Shown: positions 32,855-40,969 of the stretch, piece by piece | How the letters are laid out: each line of letters begins with the position of its first letter | How positions within the stretch are numbered: position 1 is the first letter of the stretch | NCBI GenBank assembly: GCA_030824725.1 | Contig: JAPJRE010000001.1 | Span: forward strand, 1-40,969 | DNA length: 40,969 bases | From: Sphingomonas sp. | GTDB taxonomy: Bacteria > Pseudomonadota > Alphaproteobacteria > Sphingomonadales > Sphingomonadaceae | Direction of reading: 5' to 3' | Program-made: the position numbers and the translations under genes | The notes under the pieces: generated by a model | The model's input: only the letters and a program-made list of their open reading frames with translations | What the model was told of the DNA's origin: nothing | Database searches by the model: none

Positions 32855-35140
32855 ATGGCCGATGACGAATCCCGCACCCGCCGCCTGCAGGTCGCCAATG
32901 CGCGGCCCGAGGACAGCGGCCGCGGACTGGCCCATATTCCGCGCAGCCTGATGGCCGCGCTCGGCATCACCGAGGGTGATGTGATCGAGATCGTCGGCAA
33001 GCGCAGCACCCCGGCGCGCGCCGTCCTCCCCTATTCCGAAGACGAAGGGCTGGAGCTGCTCCGCATCGACGGGCTCCAGCGTGCCAATGCCGGCGTCGGC
33101 TCGGGCGACTTCGTCGAGGTGCGCCGCGCCGATTCGAAGCCGGCGACGCGCGTGGTGTTCGGCCCGGCCCAGGCGAATCTGCGCCTGCGCGGCACCGGCG
33201 AGGCGCTGAAGCGCACTTTCTTCACGCGGCCGCTCACCTCCGGCGACACGATCGCCACCGTGGGGCACCAGCGCGCCGACGTGCCGCCCAACGTCCAGCA
33301 GTTCGTGCGGGCGCCCGCCTATGCGCTGCAGGAGATTCGCCTGACGGTGCTCTCCACCGTGCCCCGCGGCGTGGTGCATATCGACGAGAATACCGAGGTC
33401 GAGCTCCGCACCGAATATGAGGAGGCCTCAGAAAGCCGCCGCGCGGACGTGACCTATGACGATATCGGCGGCATGGCCGGCACGATCGACCAGCTGCGCG
33501 AGATGGTCGAGCTGCCGCTGCGCTACCCCGAGCTGTTCCAGCGCCTGGGCGTTGATCCGCCCAAGGGCGTGCTGCTCCATGGCCCGCCCGGCACCGGCAA
33601 GACGCGCCTCGCCCGTGCGGTCGCCAATGAGAGCGACGCCAGCTTCCATCTGATCAACGGGCCGGAGATCATGGGCTCGGCCTATGGCGAATCCGAGCAG
33701 CGGCTGCGCCAGGTGTTCGAGGAAGCGGCGAAGAACGCGCCCTCGATCGTGTTCATCGACGAGATCGATTCGATCGCGCCGAAGCGCGGCCAGGTGACCG
33801 GCGAGGCCGAGAAGCGCCTCGTCGCCCAGTTGCTCACGCTGATGGACGGGCTGGAGGCCCGCGCCAACATTGTCGTCATCGCCGCCACCAATCGCCCCGA
33901 GGCGATCGACGAGGCGTTGCGCCGTCCGGGCCGGTTCGATCGCGAGATCGTCGTCGGCGTCCCGGACGATCGCGGCCGCCGCGAAATCCTGGGCATCCAC
34001 ACCCGCGGCATGCCGCTGGGCGAGGATGTCGACCTGCCCGAGCTGGCGCGAACGACCTATGGCTTTGTCGGCGCCGATCTCGCCGCGCTCACCCGCGAGG
34101 CGGCGATCGAAGCCGTCCGCCGGATCATGCCGCGCCTCAATCTCGAGGAAGGCACGATTCCGCCCGAGGTGCTCGACACGCTGTCGGTCACCCGCGACGA
34201 TTTCCTGGAGGCGCTCAAGCGCGTCCAGCCTTCGGCGATGCGCGAAGTGATGGTGCAGGCGCCGACGGTCCGCTGGGAAGATGTCGGCGGGCTCGACGAC
34301 GCGCAGATGCGGCTCAAGGAAGGCGTCGAACTGCCGCTCAAGGATCCGGACGCGTTTCGGCGCCTGGGCATCCGGCCGGCCAAGGGCTTCCTGCTCTATG
34401 GCCCGCCGGGCACCGGCAAGACGCTGCTCGCCAAGGCGGTGGCGCGCGAGGCGGAGGCGAACTTCATCGCCACCAAGTCGAGCGACCTGCTCTCCAAATG
34501 GTATGGCGAGAGCGAGCAGCAGATCGCCCGGCTGTTCGCCCGCGCCCGCCAGGTGGCACCCTGCGTGATCTTCATCGACGAGTTCGACTCGCTGGTGCCG
34601 GCCCGGGGCGGTTCGATGGGCGAGCCGCAGGTGACCGAGCGGGTGGTCAACACCATCCTCGCCGAGATGGACGGGCTGGAGGAGCTCCAGTCGGTGGTGG
34701 TGATCGGCGCGACCAACCGGCCAAACCTGATCGACCCTGCCCTGCTTCGCCCCGGCCGCTTCGACGAGCTGGTCTATGTCGGCGTCCCCGACAAGGCCGG
34801 GCGCGAGCGGATCCTGCGCATCCAGACCGAGAAGATGCCGTTGGCATCGGACGTCGACCTGGGCTCGATCGCCGAGCAGACCCAGCGCTATACCGGCGCC
34901 GATCTGGAAGACGTGGTCCGCCGCGCCGGCTTGGTCGCGCTGCGCCAGTCGCTGGCGACCCGCGAAGTGACGATGGCACATTTCGAGGCAGCGCTGAAGG
35001 ACTCGCGGGCGACGGTTACGCCGGAGATGGAGAACGAGTATGAGGCGATGCAGGGCAGGCTGAAGCAGCAGGCCTCGTCGATCCAGCCGATCGGCTTCAT
35101 CGCGCCCGGCATGCTGGAAGGTCGCGGGCCGAAGGGCTAA
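32855..35140 (+). CDS. CDC48/VCP-type AAA+ ATPase
   Basis: Double-ring unfoldase of 761 aa, resembling archaeal VAT and eukaryotic p97. The N-terminal substrate domain (about 1-190) is followed by AAA domain D1 with Walker A GPPGTGKT (243-250) and Walker B FIDEID, then D2 with Walker A GPPGTGKT (516-523) and Walker B FIDEFD. D2 has the aromatic pore loop KWYGES (about 548-553). Both rings look catalytically complete. The tail (after about residue 720) is short and lacks a HbYX proteasome-docking end. The start follows AAGGA; the terminator upstream implies a promoter within 50 bases or read-through. Such genes are rare in bacteria but known in sphingomonads. Substrate unknown. Confidence 0.93.
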   Translation: MADDESRTRRLQVANARPEDSGRGLAHIPRSLMAALGITEGDVIEIVGKRSTPARAVLPYSEDEGLELLRIDGLQRANAGVGSGDFVEVRRADSKPATRVVFGPAQANLRLRGTGEALKRTFFTRPLTSGDTIATVGHQRADVPPNVQQFVRAPAYALQEIRLTVLSTVPRGVVHIDENTEVELRTEYEEASESRRADVTYDDIGGMAGTIDQLREMVELPLRYPELFQRLGVDPPKGVLLHGPPGTGKTRLARAVANESDASFHLINGPEIMGSAYGESEQRLRQVFEEAAKNAPSIVFIDEIDSIAPKRGQVTGEAEKRLVAQLLTLMDGLEARANIVVIAATNRPEAIDEALRRPGRFDREIVVGVPDDRGRREILGIHTRGMPLGEDVDLPELARTTYGFVGADLAALTREAAIEAVRRIMPRLNLEEGTIPPEVLDTLSVTRDDFLEALKRVQPSAMREVMVQAPTVRWEDVGGLDDAQMRLKEGVELPLKDPDAFRRLGIRPAKGFLLYGPPGTGKTLLAKAVAREAEANFIATKSSDLLSKWYGESEQQIARLFARARQVAPCVIFIDEFDSLVPARGGSMGEPQVTERVVNTILAEMDGLEELQSVVVIGATNRPNLIDPALLRPGRFDELVYVGVPDKAGRERILRIQTEKMPLASDVDLGSIAEQTQRYTGADLEDVVRRAGLVALRQSLATREVTMAHFEAALKDSRATVTPEMENEYEAMQGRLKQQASSIQPIGFIAPGMLEGRGPKG

Positions 35141-35154
35141 GCTGCCGCATCCAG

Positions 35155-35195
35155 GGCCGCCGACGACCAAGGCGTTGTCGGCGGCCTTTTCTTTT
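35155..35195 (+). terminator. Intrinsic terminator after cdc48
   Basis: Stem GGCCGCCGAC (35155-35164) / GTCGGCGGCC (35177-35186), then TTTTCTTTT. It ends only 11 bases before the next start codon (35207). Confidence 0.9.
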
Positions 35196-35206
35196 CAGCG
35201 AGCAGC

Positions 35207-35896
35207 ATGACCGATTCCAACCCGCTTCAATATTCCAACCGCCAATGGCTCTGGCCGGCGCTCGCCCTGCTGGGCCTGTCGCTGGCGGGACTTGCCGCAT
35301 TCCTCTGCCTGCGCTTCGCCAGCGGGTTCGCCTTCGATCCCGCGCTGCTGCTGGCCTTCCGCACGCCCGGCGACCTCGCGACGCCGATCGGCCCACCGTG
35401 GTTGCTCCAGTCGGCGATCGATATCAGCGCACTAGCCGGCTATACGGTGCTGTGGCTGGCGGGTGCGGCGACGCTGATCTTCCTGTTCGCGTTCGGCAAG
35501 CGCGCCGAGGCGCTGCTGCTCGGCGGATCGCTGATCGGCGCATCGATGATCAACGCGCTGCTCAAGCTGTTCCTGCAGCGCCCTCGCCCCGATGTGGTGC
35601 CGCATCTTGCGGAGGTGTCGAGCGCCAGCTTCCCCAGCGGCCATGCGATGATCTCGGCGGCCGTCTATCTTACCCTCGGCATCATGGTCGCGCAGACCCA
35701 GGCGAGCCGCTGGGCCCGGGCCTATATCCTGAGCTTTGCGGTGCTGCTGGTGCTGCTGATCGGCTGCAGTCGCGTCTTCCTCGGCGTCCACTGGCCGTCG
35801 GACGTGCTGGCCGGCTGGTGCTTCGGCGCGATCTGGGCGCTGTGCATGTTCGCGCTCAACGCGCGGCTGCACCGGCGCCAGGATTTCCGGCGCTAA
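35207..35896 (+). CDS. PAP2 family lipid phosphatase
   Basis: Integral membrane phosphatase of 229 aa, likely acting on lipid phosphates such as phosphatidic acid or undecaprenyl pyrophosphate. Three conserved PAP2 motifs are present: KLFLQRPRPD, PSGHAM and SRVFLGVHWPSDV, the last two providing the catalytic histidines. Five or six membrane segments are visible. The first 20 residues are polar, so there is no cleaved signal. The cdc48 terminator sits immediately upstream, leaving almost no room for a leader. The stop is 3 bases from the converging HerA-like gene end. Confidence 0.92.
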   Translation: MTDSNPLQYSNRQWLWPALALLGLSLAGLAAFLCLRFASGFAFDPALLLAFRTPGDLATPIGPPWLLQSAIDISALAGYTVLWLAGAATLIFLFAFGKRAEALLLGGSLIGASMINALLKLFLQRPRPDVVPHLAEVSSASFPSGHAMISAAVYLTLGIMVAQTQASRWARAYILSFAVLLVLLIGCSRVFLGVHWPSDVLAGWCFGAIWALCMFALNARLHRRQDFRR

Positions 35897-35899
35897 GGC

Positions 35900-37351
35900 T
35901 CAGCCGTCCGAGGCCTGGGTCGTCCAGCCGAGCCGGGGAATGGTGATCGAGCGCTTGCCCGACAGGTCGACGCGGGTGACGAACAGCCCCTTGCTCTCGA
36001 TATACTGCATCAGCCGCCGCACGCGGCCGAGCGAGCTGGTGCCGTAGCTGGTCGCGATATCGGTATCGCTCGGGCACGGCAGTCCCTCGCGCGCCGCCTT
36101 GGCGACGAGCAGGAACGGCCCGAGCATGTCGTCGGGCAGCGCGCGTGCCGCTTCCAGCGCCTGCGCCCAGTCATCGTCGGGATCGCCGTGAATGCCCGCG
36201 CGCGCCGCCGATAACCGGCGGACGAATCCCGACAGATCCAGCGGTGGCCGGTTCAGCCCCACCATCCGGCAGCGCACCTGGAAATCCTGGTAGAGCACCG
36301 CGGGCGAGCGCAGCGTCGACTGTTCGTCCTCGACGATCGCGCGCAGCACGTCGGCGACGAGCCCGGCGACTTCCTCGGGATCGCGATCGGGTTCGATCTC
36401 CATCGGCGATGGCGCCGAACGGGCAAGCTGCTCGAGCACCGTTTCCGGCTGGGAATAGGCATGCGCGGGCGGTGGGGCCGGCGGCACCCATTCGGGCTCG
36501 GCGGGAGCGAGCAGCAGGTCCTTGATGTCCTCGGTCGGCGCCTGGGGCAGCGGGGTCAGCTTCGGCGACGAGCTGCGCGCGCTCGTTTCCACCGCGCCGA
36601 TGCGGATCGCGACCGGCCGCCGGGTGATCGCCGGGCCGAGGCCCAGGAAATGCCCGCGGGCCAAGTCGCGGATCGCTTCGGCCTGGCGGCGCTCCATGCC
36701 GAGCAGGTCGGCGGCGCGCTGCATGTCGATGTCGAGGAAGGTGCGGCCCATCAGGAAGTTGGAGGCTTCCGCCGCCACGTTCTTGGCGAGCTTGGCCAGC
36801 CGCTGCGTCGCGATCACGCCGGCGAGCCCACGCTTGCGGCCGCGGCACATCAGGTTGGTCATCGCCGACAGCGAGGCGCGGCGGACTTCCTCCGCGACTT
36901 CGCCGCCGCCGGCGGGCGCGAACAGCTGCGCCTCGTCGACGACGACGAGCGCCGGATACCAATGATCGCGCGGCGCATCGAACAGGCCGTTGAGGAAGGT
37001 CGCGGCACAGCGCATCTGCCCTTCCGCCTCCAGGCCTTCGAGGCTGAGCACCACCGAAGCGCGATGCTCGCGAATACGCGCGGCGAAGCGGGCGACGTCG
37101 CGCTCGCTATGGTCGACCGCCTCGATCGCGAGATGGCCGTAGCGATCCGAGAGGGTGACGAAATCGCCTTCGGGATCGATCACCACCTGCTGGACGTGGC
37201 CCGCGGACTGTTCGAGCAGGCGGCGGAGCAGGTGCGACTTGCCGGAGCCCGAATTGCCCTGGACGAGCAATCGGGTTGCAAGCAACTCCTCCAGATCGAC
37301 CGGCACGGGGCTGCCCGTGCCGTCGACGCCCATGTCCACGCTGACGGTCAT
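35900..37351 (-). CDS. HerA-like P-loop ATPase (DUF87)
   Basis: Protein of 483 aa with a HerA/FtsK-type ATPase domain in the N-terminal half: Walker A QGNSGSGKSHLLRRLLE (about 31-47), Walker B ALVVVDEAQLF (134-144) and MCRGRKRGLAGVIATQRL, the arginine-finger and sensor region. A Pro-rich linker follows near residue 280-310, then a C-terminal part of about 170 residues ending in a winged-helix-like SSLGRVRRLMQYIESKGLF. Classical HerA pairs with a NurA nuclease; no nurA is adjacent. The role could be DNA pumping or translocation. It lies near GAF and recQ genes. Confidence 0.85.
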   Translation of the reverse strand: MTVSVDMGVDGTGSPVPVDLEELLATRLLVQGNSGSGKSHLLRRLLEQSAGHVQQVVIDPEGDFVTLSDRYGHLAIEAVDHSERDVARFAARIREHRASVVLSLEGLEAEGQMRCAATFLNGLFDAPRDHWYPALVVVDEAQLFAPAGGGEVAEEVRRASLSAMTNLMCRGRKRGLAGVIATQRLAKLAKNVAAEASNFLMGRTFLDIDMQRAADLLGMERRQAEAIRDLARGHFLGLGPAITRRPVAIRIGAVETSARSSSPKLTPLPQAPTEDIKDLLLAPAEPEWVPPAPPPAHAYSQPETVLEQLARSAPSPMEIEPDRDPEEVAGLVADVLRAIVEDEQSTLRSPAVLYQDFQVRCRMVGLNRPPLDLSGFVRRLSAARAGIHGDPDDDWAQALEAARALPDDMLGPFLLVAKAAREGLPCPSDTDIATSYGTSSLGRVRRLMQYIESKGLFVTRVDLSGKRSITIPRLGWTTQASDG

Positions 37352-37426
37352 CCCGGCTGCTTTGCCGGATCATGGGGGGCAGCGGCAAGGGCTGCCGCCA
37401 CGAAAACTGTGGGTCTTCGTTTCGCT

Positions 37427-37939
37427 TCAGGCCGCGTCGGCGGCATTCAGGCGCTGGCGGCGGCGTTCGAGCGCCTGCATCGTCTTCTCGGCGAGGAGCG
37501 TGAGGCGCGCGGTATCCCGCTCGGTGAGCTGTGCGCGCGCGGTTCTGTCGATCACGCAGAGCGTGCCGATCCGCTTGCCGCTGGCGGTACGCAAGGGCGC
37601 GCCGGCATAAAAGCGGATATTGGGGTCGCCGGTGACCAGCGGGTTCTCCGAGAAGCGCGGATCGGCCTTGGCGTCGTTGACCACGAACACGTCCGGACCG
37701 CGGATCGCGTGGGTGCAGAAGGAGATCGAGCGCGGCGTCTCCTGCGGCTCCAGCCCGACGCGCGCCTTGAACCATTGCCGGTTCTCGTCGATCAGCGAAA
37801 TCAGCGCGATCGGAACGCCCAGCGCGGCGGCGGCTTCGCGCACGATCGTATCGAATTCGGCCTCGTTGGGCGTATCGAGCACGCCATAGCCCTTGAGCTC
37901 GGCGAGGCGGGCGGGTTCATCCGAGGGATCAAGCGGCAT
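37427..37939 (-). CDS. Single-domain GAF protein
   Basis: Protein of 170 aa made of one GAF sensory domain: LKGYGVLDTPNEAEFDTIVR, ISLIDENRQWFKARVGLE, the SISFCTHAI motif, FYAGAPLRTASGKRIGTLCV and IDRTARAQLTERDTARL. There is no kinase, GGDEF or other output domain, so it may sense a small molecule, light or redox in trans. The start MPLDPSDEPARLAEL is the usual one; the frame is open to 38065 only by chance. It is divergent from recQ across 100 bases. Confidence 0.9.
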   Translation of the reverse strand: MPLDPSDEPARLAELKGYGVLDTPNEAEFDTIVREAAAALGVPIALISLIDENRQWFKARVGLEPQETPRSISFCTHAIRGPDVFVVNDAKADPRFSENPLVTGDPNIRFYAGAPLRTASGKRIGTLCVIDRTARAQLTERDTARLTLLAEKTMQALERRRQRLNAADAA

Positions 37940-38039
37940 GCGATGTCTTCCTGCATTTGCGCCCCCCAGCACATTCGGTCTACTACCGAGCCACAAGTTA
38001 ACATTTGCTCGACAGTGCAAGCATGTGCCGGGCAGTCTG

Positions 38040-39818
38040 ATGGCAGCCATGCGTCCCGATCCCATTGAACATCTCCGCCGGGTTTTCGGCTATGACGCCT
38101 TTCGCGGCGTGCAGGGCGCGGTGGTCGACCGCGTCATGGCGGGGCAGCGCACGCTCGCGGTGATGCCCACCGGCGCGGGCAAGTCGCTGACCTATCAGCT
38201 GCCCTCGGTGATGCTGGAGGGGACCTGCGTCGTCGTCAGCCCGCTGATCGCGCTGATGCACGACCAGCTGCGCGCTGCCGAGGCGGTGGGCATCCGTGCC
38301 GCCACCCTTACCTCGGTCGACGACAATCGCGCCGAGACGATCGAGCGTTTCCGCGCCGGCCAGCTCGACCTGCTCTACATCGCGCCGGAGCGTGCCTCCG
38401 GCGAGGGCTTCCGCAACCTGCTGACCCAGGCCCCGCTCAGCCTGTTCGCGATCGACGAGGCGCATTGCGTTTCCGAATGGGGGCATGATTTCCGCCCCGA
38501 TTACCGGCTGCTCCGCCCGTTGCTCGATCGCTTCCCGGAGGTGCCGCGCCTCGCGCTGACCGCGACCGCCGACGCGCATACCCGCGCCGACATCCTCGAA
38601 CAGCTGGGGATTCCCGAAGAAGGGCTGATCGTCGCCGGCTTCGACCGGCCGAACATCCGCTACCATATCGCCCCGCGCGAGAACACGACGCGGCAGATCA
38701 TCGACGTGGTTTCGGAGAATCCCGGTCCCGGCATCGTCTATGCCCAGACCCGCAAGGGCGTGGAGCAGCTCGCCGAGAAGCTGGCGGCCGAGACCGGGCG
38801 GCCGGTGCTCCCCTATCATGCCGGGCTCGATCCCGAGGTGCGCCGCCGCAACCAGGCGCAGTTCGTCGCCAGCGAGGACATGGTGGTGGTCGCCACCGTC
38901 GCGTTCGGCATGGGCATCGACAAGCCCGACGTCCGTTTCGTCGCCCATGCCGGGCTGCCCAAGTCGATCGAGGCCTATTACCAGGAAACCGGCCGCGCCG
39001 GCCGCGACGGCGATCCCTCGGTCGCGCATCTCTTCTGGGGTGCCGACGATTTCGCTCGCGCCCGCCAGCGGATCGGCGAGGTCGAGCCCTCGCGCCAAGC
39101 GGGCGAGCGCACGCGGCTGACGGCACTCGGCGCGCTGGTCGAGACGGCGGGGTGCCGCCGCCGGATCCTGCTCAAGCATTTCGGCGAAGACGCGCCCGAG
39201 ACCTGCGGCAATTGCGACAATTGCCTGAATCCGCCCGCCGCGATCGACGTCAGCGTGACCGCGCAGAAATTCCTCTCGGCGGTATTCCGCACCGGCATGC
39301 TGTACGGCATCGGCTATATCGAGGGCATCCTCACCGGCGTCTCGACCGAGCGCAGCCTGATGAACGGGCACGAGAAGCTGTCGGTGTTCGGCATCGTCGA
39401 TGGGGACGAGGTGGCGATGCTCAAGCCGGTGTCGCGCGCGCTGCTGCTGCGCGATGCGCTGCGCACCAACGAGCATGGCGGGCTGGAGTTCGGCCCCGAG
39501 GCGCGGGCGATCCTGAAGGGCGAGGCGAAGCTGGAGCTGGTCCTGCCGCCCAAGCGCGAGCGGCGGCGCCGCGGGGCGAAGGGTTCGGTGCCCAATCCGG
39601 TCGGCAATCCGCTGTTCGAGGCGCTGCGGGCCAAGCGCCGCGAGATCGCGCAGGAGACGGGCCTTCCGCCCTATGTGATCTTCCATGATTCGGTGCTGCG
39701 CGACATGGCGATGGTGCGGCCGTCGTCGCTGGCGGAGATGGGGCAGCTCTCGGGCGTCGGCGCGCGCAAGCTCGATGCCTATGGGCAGGACTTTCTGAAC
39801 GTCCTTCGCCAGTTCTGA
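38040..39818 (+). CDS. recQ: ATP-dependent DNA helicase RecQ
   Basis: 3'-5' superfamily 2 helicase for recombination and repair (592 aa). Motif I PTGAGKSLTYQLP (about 43-55), DEAH box DEAHCVSEWGHDFRPDY, LALTATAD and the QETGRAGRDG arginine-finger motif are all present. The zinc-binding region has CRRRILLKHFGED and CGNCDNC. The C-terminus, after a basic linker KRERRRRGAKG, holds an HRDC domain (RAKRREIAQETGLPPYVIFH; ALAEMGQLSGVG-like helices). The start is MAAMRPDPIEH; the second ATG (38049) is an alternative. Confidence 0.95.
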   Translation: MAAMRPDPIEHLRRVFGYDAFRGVQGAVVDRVMAGQRTLAVMPTGAGKSLTYQLPSVMLEGTCVVVSPLIALMHDQLRAAEAVGIRAATLTSVDDNRAETIERFRAGQLDLLYIAPERASGEGFRNLLTQAPLSLFAIDEAHCVSEWGHDFRPDYRLLRPLLDRFPEVPRLALTATADAHTRADILEQLGIPEEGLIVAGFDRPNIRYHIAPRENTTRQIIDVVSENPGPGIVYAQTRKGVEQLAEKLAAETGRPVLPYHAGLDPEVRRRNQAQFVASEDMVVVATVAFGMGIDKPDVRFVAHAGLPKSIEAYYQETGRAGRDGDPSVAHLFWGADDFARARQRIGEVEPSRQAGERTRLTALGALVETAGCRRRILLKHFGEDAPETCGNCDNCLNPPAAIDVSVTAQKFLSAVFRTGMLYGIGYIEGILTGVSTERSLMNGHEKLSVFGIVDGDEVAMLKPVSRALLLRDALRTNEHGGLEFGPEARAILKGEAKLELVLPPKRERRRRGAKGSVPNPVGNPLFEALRAKRREIAQETGLPPYVIFHDSVLRDMAMVRPSSLAEMGQLSGVGARKLDAYGQDFLNVLRQF

Positions 39819-39882
39819 TCGGCTTTCTTGGGAGGACGCCCCGCGCTACAGCCTCGCGCTGGAATCAGAAGGAGGACCTGCC

Positions 39883-40308
39883 ATGCCGAACAAGATCGAC
39901 GACAGCATCTCGGTGGCCCCGCAGATCCGGCCGGAGGACGTGCCGGCGCTTGCCGCCGCCGGGTTCGTGCACATCATCAACAACCGCCCCGAAGGCGAGG
40001 AATTCGGCCAGCCAACCGGCGCGCAGATTGCCGAGGCCGCCGAGGCGGCAGGGCTCGGCTATACCGAGATTCCGGTGACCCCGGGCGGCTTCTCGATGGC
40101 GCAGGTCGAGGCGATGGCCGAGGCGCTGGGCTCGGTGGACGGGCCGGTGCTGGCCTATTGCCGCTCCGGCACCCGCTCCTGCAACCTCTGGGCGCTCGCC
40201 ACCGCCTACAAGGGCGGCGCGCCCGACGCGCTGGTCGCGAAGGGCGCAGGCGCGGGCTACGACCTGTCCGGCCTCCGCCCGGCGCTGGAGCAGCTGGCGG
40301 CGCGCTGA
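39883..40308 (+). CDS. TIGR01244 family phosphatase-like/sulfur transferase protein
   Basis: Small protein of 141 aa with a cysteine phosphatase-like loop YCRSGTRS (CX5R, about Cys 94), preceded by VHIINNRPEGEEFGQPT and YTEIPVTPGGFS, as in DUF442/TIGR01244 proteins. Members of this family often lie beside sulfide oxidation or metallo-hydrolase genes as fused or separate units; no such gene is next to this one. The exact activity (phosphatase or rhodanese-like) is uncertain. A strong ribosome binding site (AGGAGG) precedes the ATG. Confidence 0.85.
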   Translation: MPNKIDDSISVAPQIRPEDVPALAAAGFVHIINNRPEGEEFGQPTGAQIAEAAEAAGLGYTEIPVTPGGFSMAQVEAMAEALGSVDGPVLAYCRSGTRSCNLWALATAYKGGAPDALVAKGAGAGYDLSGLRPALEQLAAR

Positions 40309-40320
40309 GCCTTTATCCCT

Positions 40321-40338
40321 CCTCCCGTTTGCGGGAGG
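40321..40338. repeat. C-rich hairpin (CCCTCCC repeat family), first of two in this gap
   Basis: CCTCCCG (40321-40327) and CGGGAGG (40332-40338) with a TTTG loop. A second imperfect pair, CCCTCCC (40402-40408) and GGGAGGG (40423-40429), follows in the same gap. The 161-base stretch 40309-40469 has no gene and contains only these repeats and the amt terminator. Confidence 0.55.
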
Positions 40339-40465
40339 GGATGGGGGAGGGTGCGACGTGGAGGTTCTTTCTGGAACGCCGGCGCTCGCTACCCTTACAC
40401 TCCCTCCCAGCATCAGGTGAACGGGAGGGTACGCCTGCTTCACGCGCGGCGCTTCCCCCACGCAC

Positions 40466-40496
40466 AAAAAATGGGCCGGTGGTTGCCCACCAGCCC
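40466..40496 (-). terminator. Intrinsic terminator of the ammonium transporter gene
   Basis: On the minus strand, GGGCTGGTGG / CCACCGGCCC (one G-T pair) with a 4-base loop, followed by AT and then T5-6 (40471-40466). It is 68 bases after the stop codon. Confidence 0.85.
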
Positions 40497-40563
40497 AGTT
40501 GTCCGCAGGAGGAACCTCGGTGGGGCGCTGCGGCAGGAGAGGATCCCGCAGCGCCCGAACTTG

Positions 40564-40969
40564 TCAGTAGTTGTAGGCGCGCTCGCCATGCTCGTTGATG
40601 TCGAGCCCTTCGACTTCGACTTCCTTCGAGGGGCGGATGCCCATGGTGAGCTTCAGGCCGTAAAAGAGGATCGCCGAGACCGCGCCCGACCAGACGAGCG
40701 TGATGCCGACGGCCTTCGCCTGCACCAGCAGCTGGGTGGCGATGCTGTAGCTGGACGCGGCGACTGCCGGGAACTGGGTGTAGTCGATCACGCCCTGGCC
40801 GCCGAGCGCGGGGTCCGCAACGATCGCGGTGCCGAGCGCGCCGATGATGCCGCCGACGCAGTGGACGCCGAACACGTCGAGCGAGTCGTCATACTTGAGC
40901 GCCGGCTTGAGCGAAATCACCGCCCACACGCACACCACGCCGGCCACCGCGCCGAGCACGATCGAGCCG
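40564..40969 (-). CDS. amtB: Ammonium transporter, C-terminal fragment (5' end outside window)
   Basis: The last 135 or so codons of an Amt family ammonium channel. HCVGGIIGALGTAIVAD contains the HxVGG sequence with the second pore histidine position, and VWAVISLKPALKYDDSLDVFG precedes it. After the last membrane segment (AVSAILFYGLKLTMGIRP) comes a cytoplasmic tail ending LDINEHGERAYNY, the typical Amt C-terminus with the GlnK-regulated tyrosine end. The frame is open to the right edge. No glnK is seen in the window; it may lie outside. Confidence 0.93.
   Translation of the reverse strand, partial: GSIVLGAVAGVVCVWAVISLKPALKYDDSLDVFGVHCVGGIIGALGTAIVADPALGGQGVIDYTQFPAVAASSYSIATQLLVQAKAVGITLVWSGAVSAILFYGLKLTMGIRPSKEVEVEGLDINEHGERAYNY

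Noticed and set aside
33428..35170. Open frame of 580 codons on the minus strand
   Set aside because: Exactly antisense to the CDC48 gene, whose domains are complete; no recognisable motif.
37998..39686. Open frame of 562 codons on the minus strand
   Set aside because: Antisense to recQ, low-complexity Arg/Gly/His composition and no domain.
1..40969. CRISPR array, tRNA, rRNA, insertion sequence or prophage
   Set aside because: No regularly spaced repeats, no tRNA cloverleaf in the short intergenic gaps and no transposase or integrase motif were seen.

Overview
The window is high-GC chromosomal DNA from an alphaproteobacterium, most likely Sphingomonas or a close sphingomonad. This is judged from gene families and gene order: DUF6489 beside mnmE, a CDC48-type ATPase, MmcB, CrtZ, and the block mnmG-rsmG-parA-parB near rho-hemJ-hemE. 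No database search was possible, so genus-level placement is an inference.

The centre is the probable chromosome replication origin. hemE lies on the minus strand and ppsR (DUF299) on the plus strand, the same junction that holds Cori in Caulobacter. To the left run parB, parA, rsmG, mnmG, mnmE, rho, hemJ and hemE, mostly on the minus strand. To the right run ppsR, maf, aroE, coaE, dnaQ, hpf, ptsN, a thioesterase and DUF1491 on the plus strand. Genes therefore point away from the gap at about 18.82-19.13 kb. The gap holds one perfect DnaA box, several degenerate ones and an exceptional cluster of 12 GANTC sites (the CcrM methylation motif) in 235 bases. Four parS-like sites lie 6.7-11.7 kb to the left, in and around the par operon.

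From 1 to 3.5 kb is a three-gene molybdenum hydroxylase operon (PaoABC-like; the large subunit runs off the left edge). Then come a DUF808 membrane protein, uracil phosphoribosyltransferase, a secreted esterase and an unusual photolyase-like protein that appears to carry its domains in swapped order. Between mnmE and rho are DUF6489, an Ogt-type methyltransferase, a dienelactone hydrolase and a TerC family protein.

From 24.7 kb onward the genes are mixed housekeeping and envelope functions: cell wall hydrolase, MmcB, an ankyrin protein, a SCO1-like lipoprotein, a YcgN cysteine-cluster protein, a YgjP-like metalloprotease, a class A penicillin-binding protein, MsrB, CrtZ carotenoid hydroxylase with an upstream LysR regulator, CDC48-type AAA ATPase, PAP2 phosphatase, a HerA-like ATPase, a GAF protein, RecQ, a TIGR01244 phosphatase-like protein and the C-terminal end of an ammonium transporter. 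An intrinsic terminator with no gene in front of it, at 32.77 kb, suggests a small RNA upstream of cdc48.

No tRNA, rRNA, CRISPR array, transposase or prophage gene was seen. The window reads as stable core chromosome. Translational coupling by 4-base stop/start overlaps is very common here.
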